Origin: a virus
Virus record (IMG/VR): IMGVR_UViG_3300017613_000413
Span: 1-31,915 of that record
Reading direction: 5' to 3' (one strand)
Length of the DNA stretch: 31,915 nt
Below the pieces are notes generated by a model, which had not been told where the DNA came from, did not search any database, and saw only the letters and a list, made by a program, of their open reading frames with translations. Within the stretch, counting starts at the first letter, position 1; every line of letters begins with the position of its first letter. Positions 20,157 to 27,301 of the stretch are shown here, one piece after another. The position numbers and the translations under genes are program-made.

Positions 20157-21284
20157 CTACGTCTCCTCGCCCTTCAATCTCATTTTCGCTCTGCGAATTA
20201 TTTCAGCCTGTGCCCTATGGTACTCGTCAGGCAACTTCCGCCACATTGACTTGATTTGATCAAGACGTTTAGCCTTGACATTAAATACTTTCCAGCCTTG
20301 ACTTCCGTTCTTCTTTACGATTCCGTACTCTCGTGCATAATTCAGAACCGTGCCGAAGTCGTAAATCTGACCCTTCCGGCAATCAACATCCGCAACGTCC
20401 GTGCGGAGTCTGACAAACTCGCCAGTCCCGGCAAGCGTCAGGCATTTTTCCTTTTTAATAGCGAATGCGTGTCTGGCGGCAAGATCCCCCTTTGTTTCTT
20501 TAAAGATTTTATCTTGATCTGTCAAGGCTTTCTTTATAACCCGAATCAAAAGTGAGAACTCATGCTTTAGTGCGTGACCCCCTGACATGGTTTCTGGAGA
20601 TCCGAATTTCTGACCGATCTTGGATCTCATTTGATTAACCATGATGACGGCGCAGGGGTGCCCCCGTTTCCTTTGCCTAATAAGTTGCTGTTTCAACTTC
20701 CGAACCATCCGCCCAATCAATCTCGCTTGCAAGGCGTAGAAATCATCCTCTGCTGGCTTATCCATTTCCTCTTCAGGTGTGATCGCTGCCAGAGAATCGA
20801 TAACCAGTAGGCCGCAATCGTCAGCTCTCAGGACCGAGTCCGCAATGTTAGCATATTGCTGCCCATAATCTGCCAGAACTACATGGTATCGTTCAGGATT
20901 TGCACCGATATCCGCAACCCAGGATCTGTCTAACGTCCCCTCGGCATCCAACCAAACAGTATCCATTAATAATGACTTTTGACTGCAATCACAATATCTT
21001 AGCAGTTTGAAACATTGCCAGCAAATATTTTGACTGGCTGCCATGGCATTAGCTCCTAAGCTCGACTTGCCGCCGCTTTCTGGACCCCATAAACCGACAC
21101 TGCCCCACTGGGGAACTCCGCCTCCAGTGGCAAAGTCTAAAGAGAAAACCCCGAAGGGTATTCGAGGCGGATCTTTCGGGAGGCCGGACCCTTTGAACAT
21201 AGTCCCGGCTCCACAACTTTTATTTGTAGCATCTACTAAGTCACTCAATAAAGTAGGTGCCTTCTCTTTCTTCTTTTCAGCCAT
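20157..21284 (-). CDS. RecA-like recombinase with zinc-knuckle insertion
   Basis: 375 aa. Walker A G-P-E-S-G-G-K-S-S (67-75), D-A-E-G-T (113-117, catalytic Glu 115), Walker B L-L-V-I-D-S (159-164) and V-N-Q-M-R (216-220, the Gln switch) are all present. The order and the G-G-G-V-P lead-in fit RecA/UvsX recombinases. The unusual part is C-W-Q-C-x6-C-D-C at 88-100, between Walker A and the catalytic Glu, which looks like a zinc-binding insertion. The C-terminal basic domain is shortened relative to E. coli RecA. It would drive strand exchange with the Cas4-like nuclease, UvsW-like helicase and RuvC. Confidence 0.85.
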   Translation of the reverse strand: MAEKKKEKAPTLLSDLVDATNKSCGAGTMFKGSGLPKDPPRIPFGVFSLDFATGGGVPQWGSVGLWGPESGGKSSLGANAMAASQNICWQCFKLLRYCDCSQKSLLMDTVWLDAEGTLDRSWVADIGANPERYHVVLADYGQQYANIADSVLRADDCGLLVIDSLAAITPEEEMDKPAEDDFYALQARLIGRMVRKLKQQLIRQRKRGHPCAVIMVNQMRSKIGQKFGSPETMSGGHALKHEFSLLIRVIKKALTDQDKIFKETKGDLAARHAFAIKKEKCLTLAGTGEFVRLRTDVADVDCRKGQIYDFGTVLNYAREYGIVKKNGSQGWKVFNVKAKRLDQIKSMWRKLPDEYHRAQAEIIRRAKMRLKGEET

Positions 21285-21468
21285 TAACTTTATCCTCCTC
21301 TACACGTACCTTGCCATATTTACTCTTTCGAGGGAGGAACCTGCGTGTCGGATGCAAATCAATTTCACGACCAGCTTTACAGATCCAGCACTGGCATGCT
21401 GCTATGTCCCAATGCTGAGTCATAATTACTTCAACAATTTCAGTTGCCTCCAGTTTATCTTTCGCCAT
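21277..21468 (-). CDS. Small C-x-C-x2-C protein (63 aa)
   Basis: Begins M-A-K-D-K-L-E-A-T-E-I and contains A-C-Q-C-W-I-C-K-A-G-R with three close cysteines, then a basic end with P-R-K-S-K-Y-G-K. It could bind zinc with a partner; the cysteines echo those inserted in RecA next door. The stop overlaps the RecA start by 8 nt. RBS TAGGAGAAGTAA. Confidence 0.6.
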   Translation of the reverse strand: MAKDKLEATEIVEVIMTQHWDIAACQCWICKAGREIDLHPTRRFLPRKSKYGKVRVEEDKVNG

Positions 21469-21485
21469 TTACTTCTCCTATACAC

Positions 21486-21713
21486 TTACAATGGTAGAAG
21501 ATCTTTGAAATCCGCATTTGGTAAATACTCCATTATCAATGCTGCTGCCTTCAGATCAGACATTCTACTGTTGTACTTAGAATTATGTGCCTTAATAGCC
21601 AATCGTGCTCTCTCCAGTGCAAGGTCGCCACTTAGCACACGCCGAGCAATTCCTTGCAGTTCTTTTATATCTTCTTCAACATTCCTCTTAATATCGTTTT
21701 GCTTTGCTGGCAT
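21486..21713 (-). CDS. Hypothetical helical 75-aa protein
   Basis: Predicted all-helical: D-I-K-R-N-V-E-E-D-I-K-E-L-Q-G-I-A-R-R-V-L-S-G-D, then A-R-L-A-I-K-A-H-N. No family recognised. It starts within the end of the upstream gene (26-nt overlap) with GAAAGGAGCTATAAAG before the ATG. Confidence 0.6.
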   Translation of the reverse strand: MPAKQNDIKRNVEEDIKELQGIARRVLSGDLALERARLAIKAHNSKYNSRMSDLKAAALIMEYLPNADFKDLLPL

Positions 21714-22269
21714 CTTTATAGCTCCTTTCTGCGTCTAAAATCGCAATCTTATATTCAATTAAAACATCAACAACTTCCTCACTCACAATACCACTTTTTA
21801 TCACTTCCTTCCAGTTCTTCCATTTCTGCCATGATCTTCTTCTGACAACTATGACCTTTTCTGGATTCGCATCTGCCCACGCCCTTGCTCTTTGTATATA
21901 AACATCTTTGTTAGTTTCGTATTCTTTTCGCTTCCACTCCTTGTCATAACCAGGGTCCTCTATTCTACGCCGAGTTCTTCTGGCAGATATATTTTTCGCA
22001 TGCTTTCTATACTGCTTTCGTTTGTACGAATTCAACTCTTCCGGGGATTCTTCTCGAAGCCTTACCATGTACTCTCTATTTCGTTTGTTTTGAGCACAAC
22101 GAAAACTTGGATCATCCTTCCGTCTTTTCCTTGTATATAATCTTGCATACTCCCTTCGACACTCAACACACTCATTTCTCTTCGTACACAAGCTTTCGCC
22201 TTCCCCAGAAAAGTCATGGCCTCGTTTGCAGAGATTACCTAAGTGATACTTGCTCGGATCAAACTTCAA
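21688..22269 (-). CDS. Zinc-finger, very basic protein (HNH-associated type)
   Basis: 193 aa, TTG start at 22269. The N-terminus reads L-C-K-R-G-H-D-F, then S-L-C-x6-C-V-E-C-R-R-E-Y-A, the C..GH...C...C-x2-C finger found in many phage HNH or homing-endonuclease-related proteins. The rest is long basic helices with repeated R-x-Y and K-R motifs. No complete HNH motif is seen. It likely binds nucleic acid; mobile or host-take-over roles are both possible. Confidence 0.65.
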   Translation of the reverse strand: MKFDPSKYHLGNLCKRGHDFSGEGESLCTKRNECVECRREYARLYTRKRRKDDPSFRCAQNKRNREYMVRLREESPEELNSYKRKQYRKHAKNISARRTRRRIEDPGYDKEWKRKEYETNKDVYIQRARAWADANPEKVIVVRRRSWQKWKNWKEVIKSGIVSEEVVDVLIEYKIAILDAERSYKDASKAKRY

Positions 22270-22574
22270 TCTTCTTCCTCTCCACCTGTGATTCTATCGG
22301 CCTCCCGATCAATAAGTTTATCACATAACTGCCGGACCATTTCATAAGTCTCCACAAGCTCCTCTTTGTAGCATGGCATCGACAGCATAACATCAACCCG
22401 AGCCGAACCATACTCTTGAGTCGGTATGGTTAAGCCATATTTAACTGACACGTTCGCAGTTGCAGTAATGAATGGCCGGACCTTGATCTTCTTATTCCGG
22501 CGCTTTTGATTGCCAATTACTGTACTACTAACTTCCACGAAGCCTTGTCTCTCTGATATATTAGTTTTAGGCAC
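22266..22574 (-). CDS. Conserved beta-rich phage protein (102 aa)
   Basis: GTG start at 22574. Core: P-F-I-T-A-T-A-N-V-S-V-K-Y-G-L-T-I-P-T, then S-A-R-V-D-V-M-L-S-M-P-C, then a helix V-E-T-Y-E-M-V-R-Q-L. A pattern of T-I-P-T-x-E-Y-x2-x-R-V-D-V followed by a helix occurs in other phage replication clusters, but I know no function. Acidic end G-G-E-E-E-D. Confidence 0.6.
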   Translation of the reverse strand: MPKTNISERQGFVEVSSTVIGNQKRRNKKIKVRPFITATANVSVKYGLTIPTQEYGSARVDVMLSMPCYKEELVETYEMVRQLCDKLIDREADRITGGEEED

Positions 22575-23016
22575 ATTTCCTCCATTCTTTCTTAGCGAGT
22601 GCTGTCATTTCTTTGAGTGATATCACTTTATCGTCTACTTCCATGAATAAAGATCCTAATAAGTTCATCTGTTCGATAGTATAGAGACGCCAGCCCCGAG
22701 TGCTAAAGTAGGTGGCCTCCGGCAATACTCCAAGAGCGTGATATCTTTGGATTGTATTTACTTTCCGATTGATTGCGTCAGAGAGATGTGAGATGGAGAA
22801 GTACTTTTTGCCTTTCTCATCGATAACCATAGTGGGATCAGTGGGAATATGCGTTCTCGCCCACCAGTCACGCCATCGTCTTTTGACCTCTTCCCGGTAT
22901 TCAGGATCTTCGGCATATTTCTGTTTACGCCTTTCTCTAATCTCATCCTTATGGCAATCGTAATAAATCTTGTGATACAACCTTCTGTCTTGAGGCTTAG
23001 CCTTTGCCTTTTCCAT
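22567..23016 (-). CDS. MerR-like HTH protein with basic N-terminal arm
   Basis: 149 aa. Residues ~70-125 read F-S-I-S-H-L-S-D-A-I-N-R-K-V-N-T-I-Q-R-Y-H-A-L-G-V-L-P, then R-G-W-R-L-Y-T, the helix-turn-helix and wing of MerR-type or excisionase-like DNA binders. The N-terminal ~60 residues are a basic helical arm (Y-Y-D-C-H-K-D-E-I-R-E-R-R-K-Q-K-Y). No effector domain follows, so it may be an excisionase-like or architectural factor. It sits 1 nt after the UvsW-like gene. Confidence 0.65.
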   Translation of the reverse strand: MEKAKAKPQDRRLYHKIYYDCHKDEIRERRKQKYAEDPEYREEVKRRWRDWWARTHIPTDPTMVIDEKGKKYFSISHLSDAINRKVNTIQRYHALGVLPEATYFSTRGWRLYTIEQMNLLGSLFMEVDDKVISLKEMTALAKKEWRKCA

Positions 23017-24390
23017 TTACTTTACCACCTTTATTTTGAGTTGTTTACGGAAGTAATATCTCTTCCGTGCCTCGGCCCACCCCTTCGCATCTTTGTAGAC
23101 CGTGTCAATGATATCAACAACTACAGGCTGACTCTTGCCCTCCAACATTCGCTCTATTCTACCTTGCGTTTGCTCTACCTGTGATTGGGGCGTTGCGTAA
23201 ACAAGCCCCGCGAGATCCGGTATATCTGTACCAATGCCTACTTTGCCGTAGGTTCCGAAAATAATTTTACAACGGATTGCACTGACCTCCAGCTCGTCTT
23301 TAGATACCTTGCGTTTCTTACCCCCCGGCATTGATATTGAATCGCAGTAGTATCCCATTTCTGGAAGTTTTACTCCTCTCTTATTCATCATCCAGTTCAA
23401 TTTATAAAGCTGAGCTGTCCGATCAGATAACACCAGCGTCCTACGTCCTGACTTATAAATTAAATGGATATACTTGCAGATTAACTGATTTCTCATCGCG
23501 TTCCCTGCCAGCTTTGAAAGCAACATGCCTCTCCGGTTTAACTTCGCGCTGCCTCCCCAGACCTGGCCGGAGTCTCCTCCATGATGCACTATCAATATCT
23601 TCGGGGCCATCCGACCGACATCTTTGCCTCGCAGCCGGACCTCCGATATATGAGCATCGTGGATCTCGTGAAGGCCGTCTTTACGGAATACCGTTGCACT
23701 GGCTCCAACTCGATACTTGACCGGGAATAGACTAAGCACTGGCGAGAAGGTAGCCGGAGGTACACTCCGATCTACCTCGTCAAAAACTGCAACCCCGTAT
23801 AAGTTATGGAATGCATCTTCCTCTGCCATCTGCGCGGCAACCGAGTGTACCAGGGCAACCGTTATCGGTTTCCCCTTATACTCAATAATCTTACCGTTAA
23901 TTATTCCAATCCGATCCTTCGGATAAGTCGAATGCTCAGCTATCCTATCGACCCACTGGTCCACCAGGTTAGATCTCGGAACGATGATAATAGCTGACCT
24001 CCCCAGGATCTCCAGCATTTTAATCAATACTACCGTCTTGCCGAACCCTGGCGGAGCCTCCAGAGTGAACCCACTCTTGCCCCGTTTCAGTTGCTTCTCA
24101 AACTCTTTGATTATAGGTGCCTGGCCTTCCCTCAGTTTGGACTTAAACTTAAACCGGATCTTACTGCCGTCAGTCCGCAAGTCCACAACCTCTTCAGCGA
24201 TCCTACTCCAGTTTTTAAAGTGGTACCTCGGAATCCCGAATACTTTCGGAAGATTCAAGAACATTGGAAATTCCTCGTCCTCGTTAAACTTGGACCGTGC
24301 AGTGAATTTCTTCTTGGCAAACTCCACGTCCATTCTCATTTCATCTTTCGGGATAAATAAGTGAGTCCCCACTGTCACTTTGGAATACAT
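23017..24390 (-). CDS. SF2 DNA helicase (UvsW-like)
   Basis: 457 aa. Motif I A-P-P-G-F-G-K-T (112-119), Ia I-I-I-V-P-R-S-N-L-V-D-Q-W (~134-146), motif II D-E-V-D (204-207), motif III G-A-S-A-T (229-233), and motif VI near the C-terminus E-Q-T-Q-G-R-I-E-R. Motif Q is replaced by the L-R-E-G-Q-A-P-I-I lead-in typical of UvsW/SSL2-like enzymes. These remodel R-loops, D-loops and stalled forks and couple recombination to replication. Its ATG overlaps the TAA of the 36-aa membrane gene (TAATG). Confidence 0.85.
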   Translation of the reverse strand: MYSKVTVGTHLFIPKDEMRMDVEFAKKKFTARSKFNEDEEFPMFLNLPKVFGIPRYHFKNWSRIAEEVVDLRTDGSKIRFKFKSKLREGQAPIIKEFEKQLKRGKSGFTLEAPPGFGKTVVLIKMLEILGRSAIIIVPRSNLVDQWVDRIAEHSTYPKDRIGIINGKIIEYKGKPITVALVHSVAAQMAEEDAFHNLYGVAVFDEVDRSVPPATFSPVLSLFPVKYRVGASATVFRKDGLHEIHDAHISEVRLRGKDVGRMAPKILIVHHGGDSGQVWGGSAKLNRRGMLLSKLAGNAMRNQLICKYIHLIYKSGRRTLVLSDRTAQLYKLNWMMNKRGVKLPEMGYYCDSISMPGGKKRKVSKDELEVSAIRCKIIFGTYGKVGIGTDIPDLAGLVYATPQSQVEQTQGRIERMLEGKSQPVVVDIIDTVYKDAKGWAEARKRYYFRKQLKIKVVK

Positions 24391-24500
24391 TAGATCCCTA
24401 ATCCTTTCTTATACCACGGCCAAATCCAAAGGTGCATTAAGATAAATCCGATTACTATCGAAGCCACTACGACTATCCAGGCCATTACTTTGTCACTCAT
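24390..24500 (-). CDS. 36-aa single-span membrane protein
   Basis: ATG 24500 with TTTGGAGGGAGT upstream; TAA at 24392-24390 overlaps the helicase ATG by one base. The product starts M-S-D-K-V-M-A-W-I-V-V-V-A-S-I-V-I-G, a hydrophobic span of about 20 residues, then H-L-W-I-W-P-W-Y-K-K with an aromatic belt and a basic end. It has a good RBS and a coupled stop, so it is likely real. Possible roles: small membrane regulator or superinfection factor; nothing fixes one. Confidence 0.7.
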   Translation of the reverse strand: MSDKVMAWIVVVASIVIGFILMHLWIWPWYKKGLGI

Positions 24501-24516
24501 ACTCCCTCCAAATTAA

Positions 24517-24777
24517 TGCCTGTGAGAACGGGCAGCCGCCAAGCAGAAGAAACGGCCACCCTTCGATAGTGGTTATGGACACTATCGCTCACAGGCAAGA
24601 TCGACAAGCGGACTTGAGCACTTAAACCATGCATTCACGTTCCGTCCTCCCAGGCAAAACGCCCCAAGTCACCCATTCCCTTCGCTTGCCAAATGGGACG
24701 GGTGGACTCCGCAACTTATACGGCCAGGTCGAAGCTGGCTCCCAGATAAGGTGCCGCAAGCCACTTTACCCGTCCCA
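24517..24777 (-). ncRNA. Novel structured RNA candidate with three domains
   Basis: This gap (24501-24781) has no protein frame of note. Domain B (84 nt, hairpin): TGGGACGGGT (24694-24703) with ACCCGTCCCA (24768-24777), plus inner CTTAT/ATAAG and GCCAG/CTGGC stems. Domain C: CAAGCG/CGCTTG (24605-24610/24683-24688) stacked on GACTTG/CAAGTC (24611-24616/24665-24670) with a 12-nt bulge. Domain A: a 10-bp stem, TGCCTGTGAG/CTCACAGGCA (24517-24526/24588-24597), closing a three-way junction with an 8-bp hairpin CGATAGTG/CACTATCG and a 9-bp hairpin (24530-24538/24553-24561) that needs two G-U pairs only the minus strand can form. CCCATT (24672-24677) can also pair with AATGGG (24692-24697), competing with domain B, so a switch is possible. 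It follows the ssDNA-binding gene. Confidence 0.65.
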
Positions 24778-24781
24778 ATTG

Positions 24782-25735
24782 TTATATTAAATCATCGATA
24801 TCGATGTCTCCTCCATTGTCATCGCCCTTCTCTTCCTCTCCTTGCTCTTCACCTCTGCCTTCCTCGGCCATGGCGTCAATGATCTTGTTAATCAAAGTGG
24901 CATCCTTAGTGCGTTTCGTGAATTTGAGTTCAAGCTCCTCGGCCTCGACATATTTCTCCAATGCCTTCCGACTCTTATCCTCCAACTCCTCTCGCAAGGC
25001 ATCTTCATCAAACTCAGTCCCACCAGTGCCTTCCTCTTCTTCCTCTCCTACATCATCCACAGAAGTTCCGGTATCGTCATCCTCTGCCCCTACCGAGGCC
25101 TCTCCAGATCCATATAACTTCCGAAGCTCCTTGGCTGTCTTAGGTTTGAAGATCTCGCCATAATCAAAAGGCTCCAGCCACTCATCTACATCCTCTCCTG
25201 GAGGGCATAGCCTTTTGACTTGAGCCTTCGTAAACCGTTTCAGGAATACCAGGTCTTCGCCCGTGGCGCATTCATTTTTATTAGAGCCTCGGGCCATCTC
25301 AAATACACAGTAGGTTAGATCGTCATCTTGCTGCTCGATGCGTCGGAGAAGTACTTGCCGAGCCTTGCCTTTGCCTACAAATAACTTCTTCTGGTTCTTA
25401 TGCTTTTTACCGTCCTTGCCTGAATACTCCCGAGTGTCAATTACCGTTCCAATTACTTCATAACTGGAAATGTCTGACATATCATCGCAGGGAGCGCAGT
25501 TGTCATAATCCTTTATACAGGTCTCATTGACAAACTGCTTAGGTCCAACTTTGAGAGTGTGCTCGTGAATGAAGAAGTCAGGATTATCCAGAAATACTAC
25601 TTTAGCAGCTTCATTGTTTCCCATTCTGAATCTCCAGATCCCAGATTGCTCCCTCCTCTGAGCCGCCGCCTCGTCCTCTTGTTTTGACCGTTCCCGGCCT
25701 TTCTTACCTTTTTGGAACCACTTCGGTTGTGCCAT
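24782..25735 (-). CDS. Phage single-stranded DNA-binding protein
   Basis: 317 aa. The core matches the phage SSB type with W-R-F-R-M-G-N-N, V-V-F-L-D-N-P-D-F-F-I-H-E-H, F-V-N-E-T-C and N-C-A-P-C-D, then S-S-Y-E-V-I-G-T-V-I-D-T-R-E-Y and G-K-D-G-K-K; this fits a T4 gp32-like or related OB-fold protein with a Cys pair that may bind zinc. An acidic Gly-rich linker follows, then a SAP/HeH-like helix pair (K-A-L-E-K-Y-V-E-A-E-E-L and A-T-L-I-N-K-I-I), and a very acidic tail ending D-I-D-I-D-D-L-I. The tail probably recruits replication partners. A promoter and a leader of about 45 nt precede it; the structured RNA follows. Confidence 0.75.
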   Translation of the reverse strand: MAQPKWFQKGKKGRERSKQEDEAAAQRREQSGIWRFRMGNNEAAKVVFLDNPDFFIHEHTLKVGPKQFVNETCIKDYDNCAPCDDMSDISSYEVIGTVIDTREYSGKDGKKHKNQKKLFVGKGKARQVLLRRIEQQDDDLTYCVFEMARGSNKNECATGEDLVFLKRFTKAQVKRLCPPGEDVDEWLEPFDYGEIFKPKTAKELRKLYGSGEASVGAEDDDTGTSVDDVGEEEEEGTGGTEFDEDALREELEDKSRKALEKYVEAEELELKFTKRTKDATLINKIIDAMAEEGRGEEQGEEEKGDDNGGDIDIDDLI

Positions 25736-25786
25736 AATTTTATTTCTCCTTTACTGATTTAAAGTTATAATTTTCCTACTACTTTC

Positions 25787-25815
25787 AATATCATAGTAAG
25801 AACCCTTTGTCAAGC
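25787..25815 (-). promoter_or_regulatory. Promoter for the ssDNA-binding gene
   Basis: Minus strand TTGACA, 17 nt, TATTGA with the same preceding TGA as the element at 13880-13908. The -35 overlaps the end of the primase gene; the leader of about 45 nt carries AAAGGAGAAAT before ATG 25735. Confidence 0.75.
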
Positions 25816-26877
25816 CCTTTTATAAATATTTCTCATTACTCTGCGTAATTCCTCTTTACTCTCAAGTTCCCCGGCATCCTTACATTGCAGATCGTCCTTA
25901 TCCTTTCGGAATTTCGGATGCTTACGCCCGATCGTCCAATCAATCTCCTTAACTTTATGATCCTTCCCTACTCTTCCCTTGATTCTCCGATGTGCATGTG
26001 CCCCGGCTCGGTCGCTATCATAACCCAGGATTAAATTAGGAGACAGCATCAGCGTCCGTATCTGCGCCTCAGAGACCGAACTCGTGGCTGAAGCAATAAC
26101 ATTGTAAACTCCCAACGCGGCCAGCCGTAAAACATCAAGCTCAGCCTCCACGGCTATCACTGGTTTTCTCCAGTCTACCAACCACATCCCGAACCATACT
26201 CCGACATCTCTTAACTTTGGAAAGATCAACCGGGGGTATCCGGCCACCTTCGGACTAATCGTCCAGATACTCTTCTTTGCGATTGCCCTGGATCTCAATA
26301 GAAATGTATTTCTCTTCCGATCCGTCAAAGGAAAGACCACCGCGAGACTTTCAGGATCGTACCGGACCTTAAACATATTGACTATATGCTCAGGGATGAG
26401 TCGCTCAAACTCAAACCACCGGATACATCTCCTGGCTACCTCGTCCTTACTATCCTGGAGCAACTCGTATTTCCGCAGGACTTCATAAGGCAAGGGATTA
26501 ATAGCTTCCTCGTCAATTTCCAGATTCTCAAAGTGATCAGGCTTTCGAGGCTTCCTGTGCTCATCGTCTTCATAGTAATGGTTTTCTGTTAGCAGAAACA
26601 TCTTCGCCGCTTGCCATGGATATAGGCCGCCCATGACGAACATATTGTGTAACAAGCGGTCCAGCCGCTGACCCTCCGGCGTGCATCCAAAGCAGTAGTA
26701 ATAAGACAACTCGTCATTACTGACCCGAACCCCGAAGCTTGGTCTCGTATCTGCCCCTCCAGCATGTGTCCACGGAGCCATCGGGCACGGGCAGTTAACC
26801 CACGCCCCAGTTTTAACAATATCCCGGTAGTCAACCCCTAACGCCATTAGAAAACTGACAATGCTACCTTCTTGCAT
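25810..26877 (-). CDS. DNA primase (CHC2 zinc finger plus TOPRIM)
   Basis: 355 aa. Zinc site: Cys 29, Cys 31, His 38, Cys 62, Cys 65 (C-P-C-P...W-T-H...Y-Y-C-F-G-C). The P-S-F-G-V lead to the finger is typical of DnaG-type primases. TOPRIM: V-I-A-V-E-A-E-L-D-V-L (Glu 244/246) and L-I-L-G-Y-D-S-D-R-A-G (Asp 287/289). No helicase domain is fused, unlike T7 gp4; the helicase is the separate DnaB-type gene upstream. It makes lagging-strand RNA primers. The start overlaps the previous gene by 14 nt and the RBS (AGGTTTAAAA) is weak, so it is probably translated by coupling. Confidence 0.85.
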   Translation of the reverse strand: MQEGSIVSFLMALGVDYRDIVKTGAWVNCPCPMAPWTHAGGADTRPSFGVRVSNDELSYYYCFGCTPEGQRLDRLLHNMFVMGGLYPWQAAKMFLLTENHYYEDDEHRKPRKPDHFENLEIDEEAINPLPYEVLRKYELLQDSKDEVARRCIRWFEFERLIPEHIVNMFKVRYDPESLAVVFPLTDRKRNTFLLRSRAIAKKSIWTISPKVAGYPRLIFPKLRDVGVWFGMWLVDWRKPVIAVEAELDVLRLAALGVYNVIASATSSVSEAQIRTLMLSPNLILGYDSDRAGAHAHRRIKGRVGKDHKVKEIDWTIGRKHPKFRKDKDDLQCKDAGELESKEELRRVMRNIYKRA

Positions 26878-27301
26878 TTTTAAACCTAATTAATCTGACC
26901 TTCTGTTTAGGACTCATAGGCACTCTTACAGATTCCGTCTCTTTCTCTTTCGCCAATGCTTGCGTCGGCCAGATAGAAGTGGTGGTTCTGACAACTACCA
27001 GGAACCGATAGATTACTTCTTCTGTATCCGTCACTTTAGCCGTCACCGTCACGGAGTACGGAGACAAGTTAATCAAACCACCTTCGAGAGTAAACAGAAC
27101 TCGTGTCTTCTTTTCAACTGATACTAAACTCGCTCCCACCAACCCCGCTGGATTACCGGCATTGTCTTCAATTTCAACATGGACTCCCTTTGGTTCTATT
27201 TCTCCATAATTTGAAAAGTCAATCGCAATAGGCAGCCTTTCTTCAGGAACTTTGAATATTCTCTGGGAGTGTGTTTCAAGCCGGAACGTTCTGGTTGCCA
27301 T
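26864..27301 (-). CDS. Beta-sandwich-like protein with RLIRFK tail
   Basis: 145 aa from ATG 27301 (AAGGAGGTAACCGCT upstream). Alternating strands (R-T-F-R-L-E-T-H, V-H-V-E-I-E-D, R-V-L-F-T-L-E-G, T-V-T-A-K-V-T-D) suggest an Ig-like or similar beta sandwich; the N-terminal half is close to Big-type domains. A linker leads to P-K-Q-K-V-R-L-I-R-F-K-N-A-R-R. Codons for the tail differ from those of the copy at the end of the 380-856 gene, so the likeness is at protein level. The role between helicase and primase is unknown; a virion-type domain in this place is odd. Confidence 0.6.
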   Translation of the reverse strand: MATRTFRLETHSQRIFKVPEERLPIAIDFSNYGEIEPKGVHVEIEDNAGNPAGLVGASLVSVEKKTRVLFTLEGGLINLSPYSVTVTAKVTDTEEVIYRFLVVVRTTTSIWPTQALAKEKETESVRVPMSPKQKVRLIRFKNARR

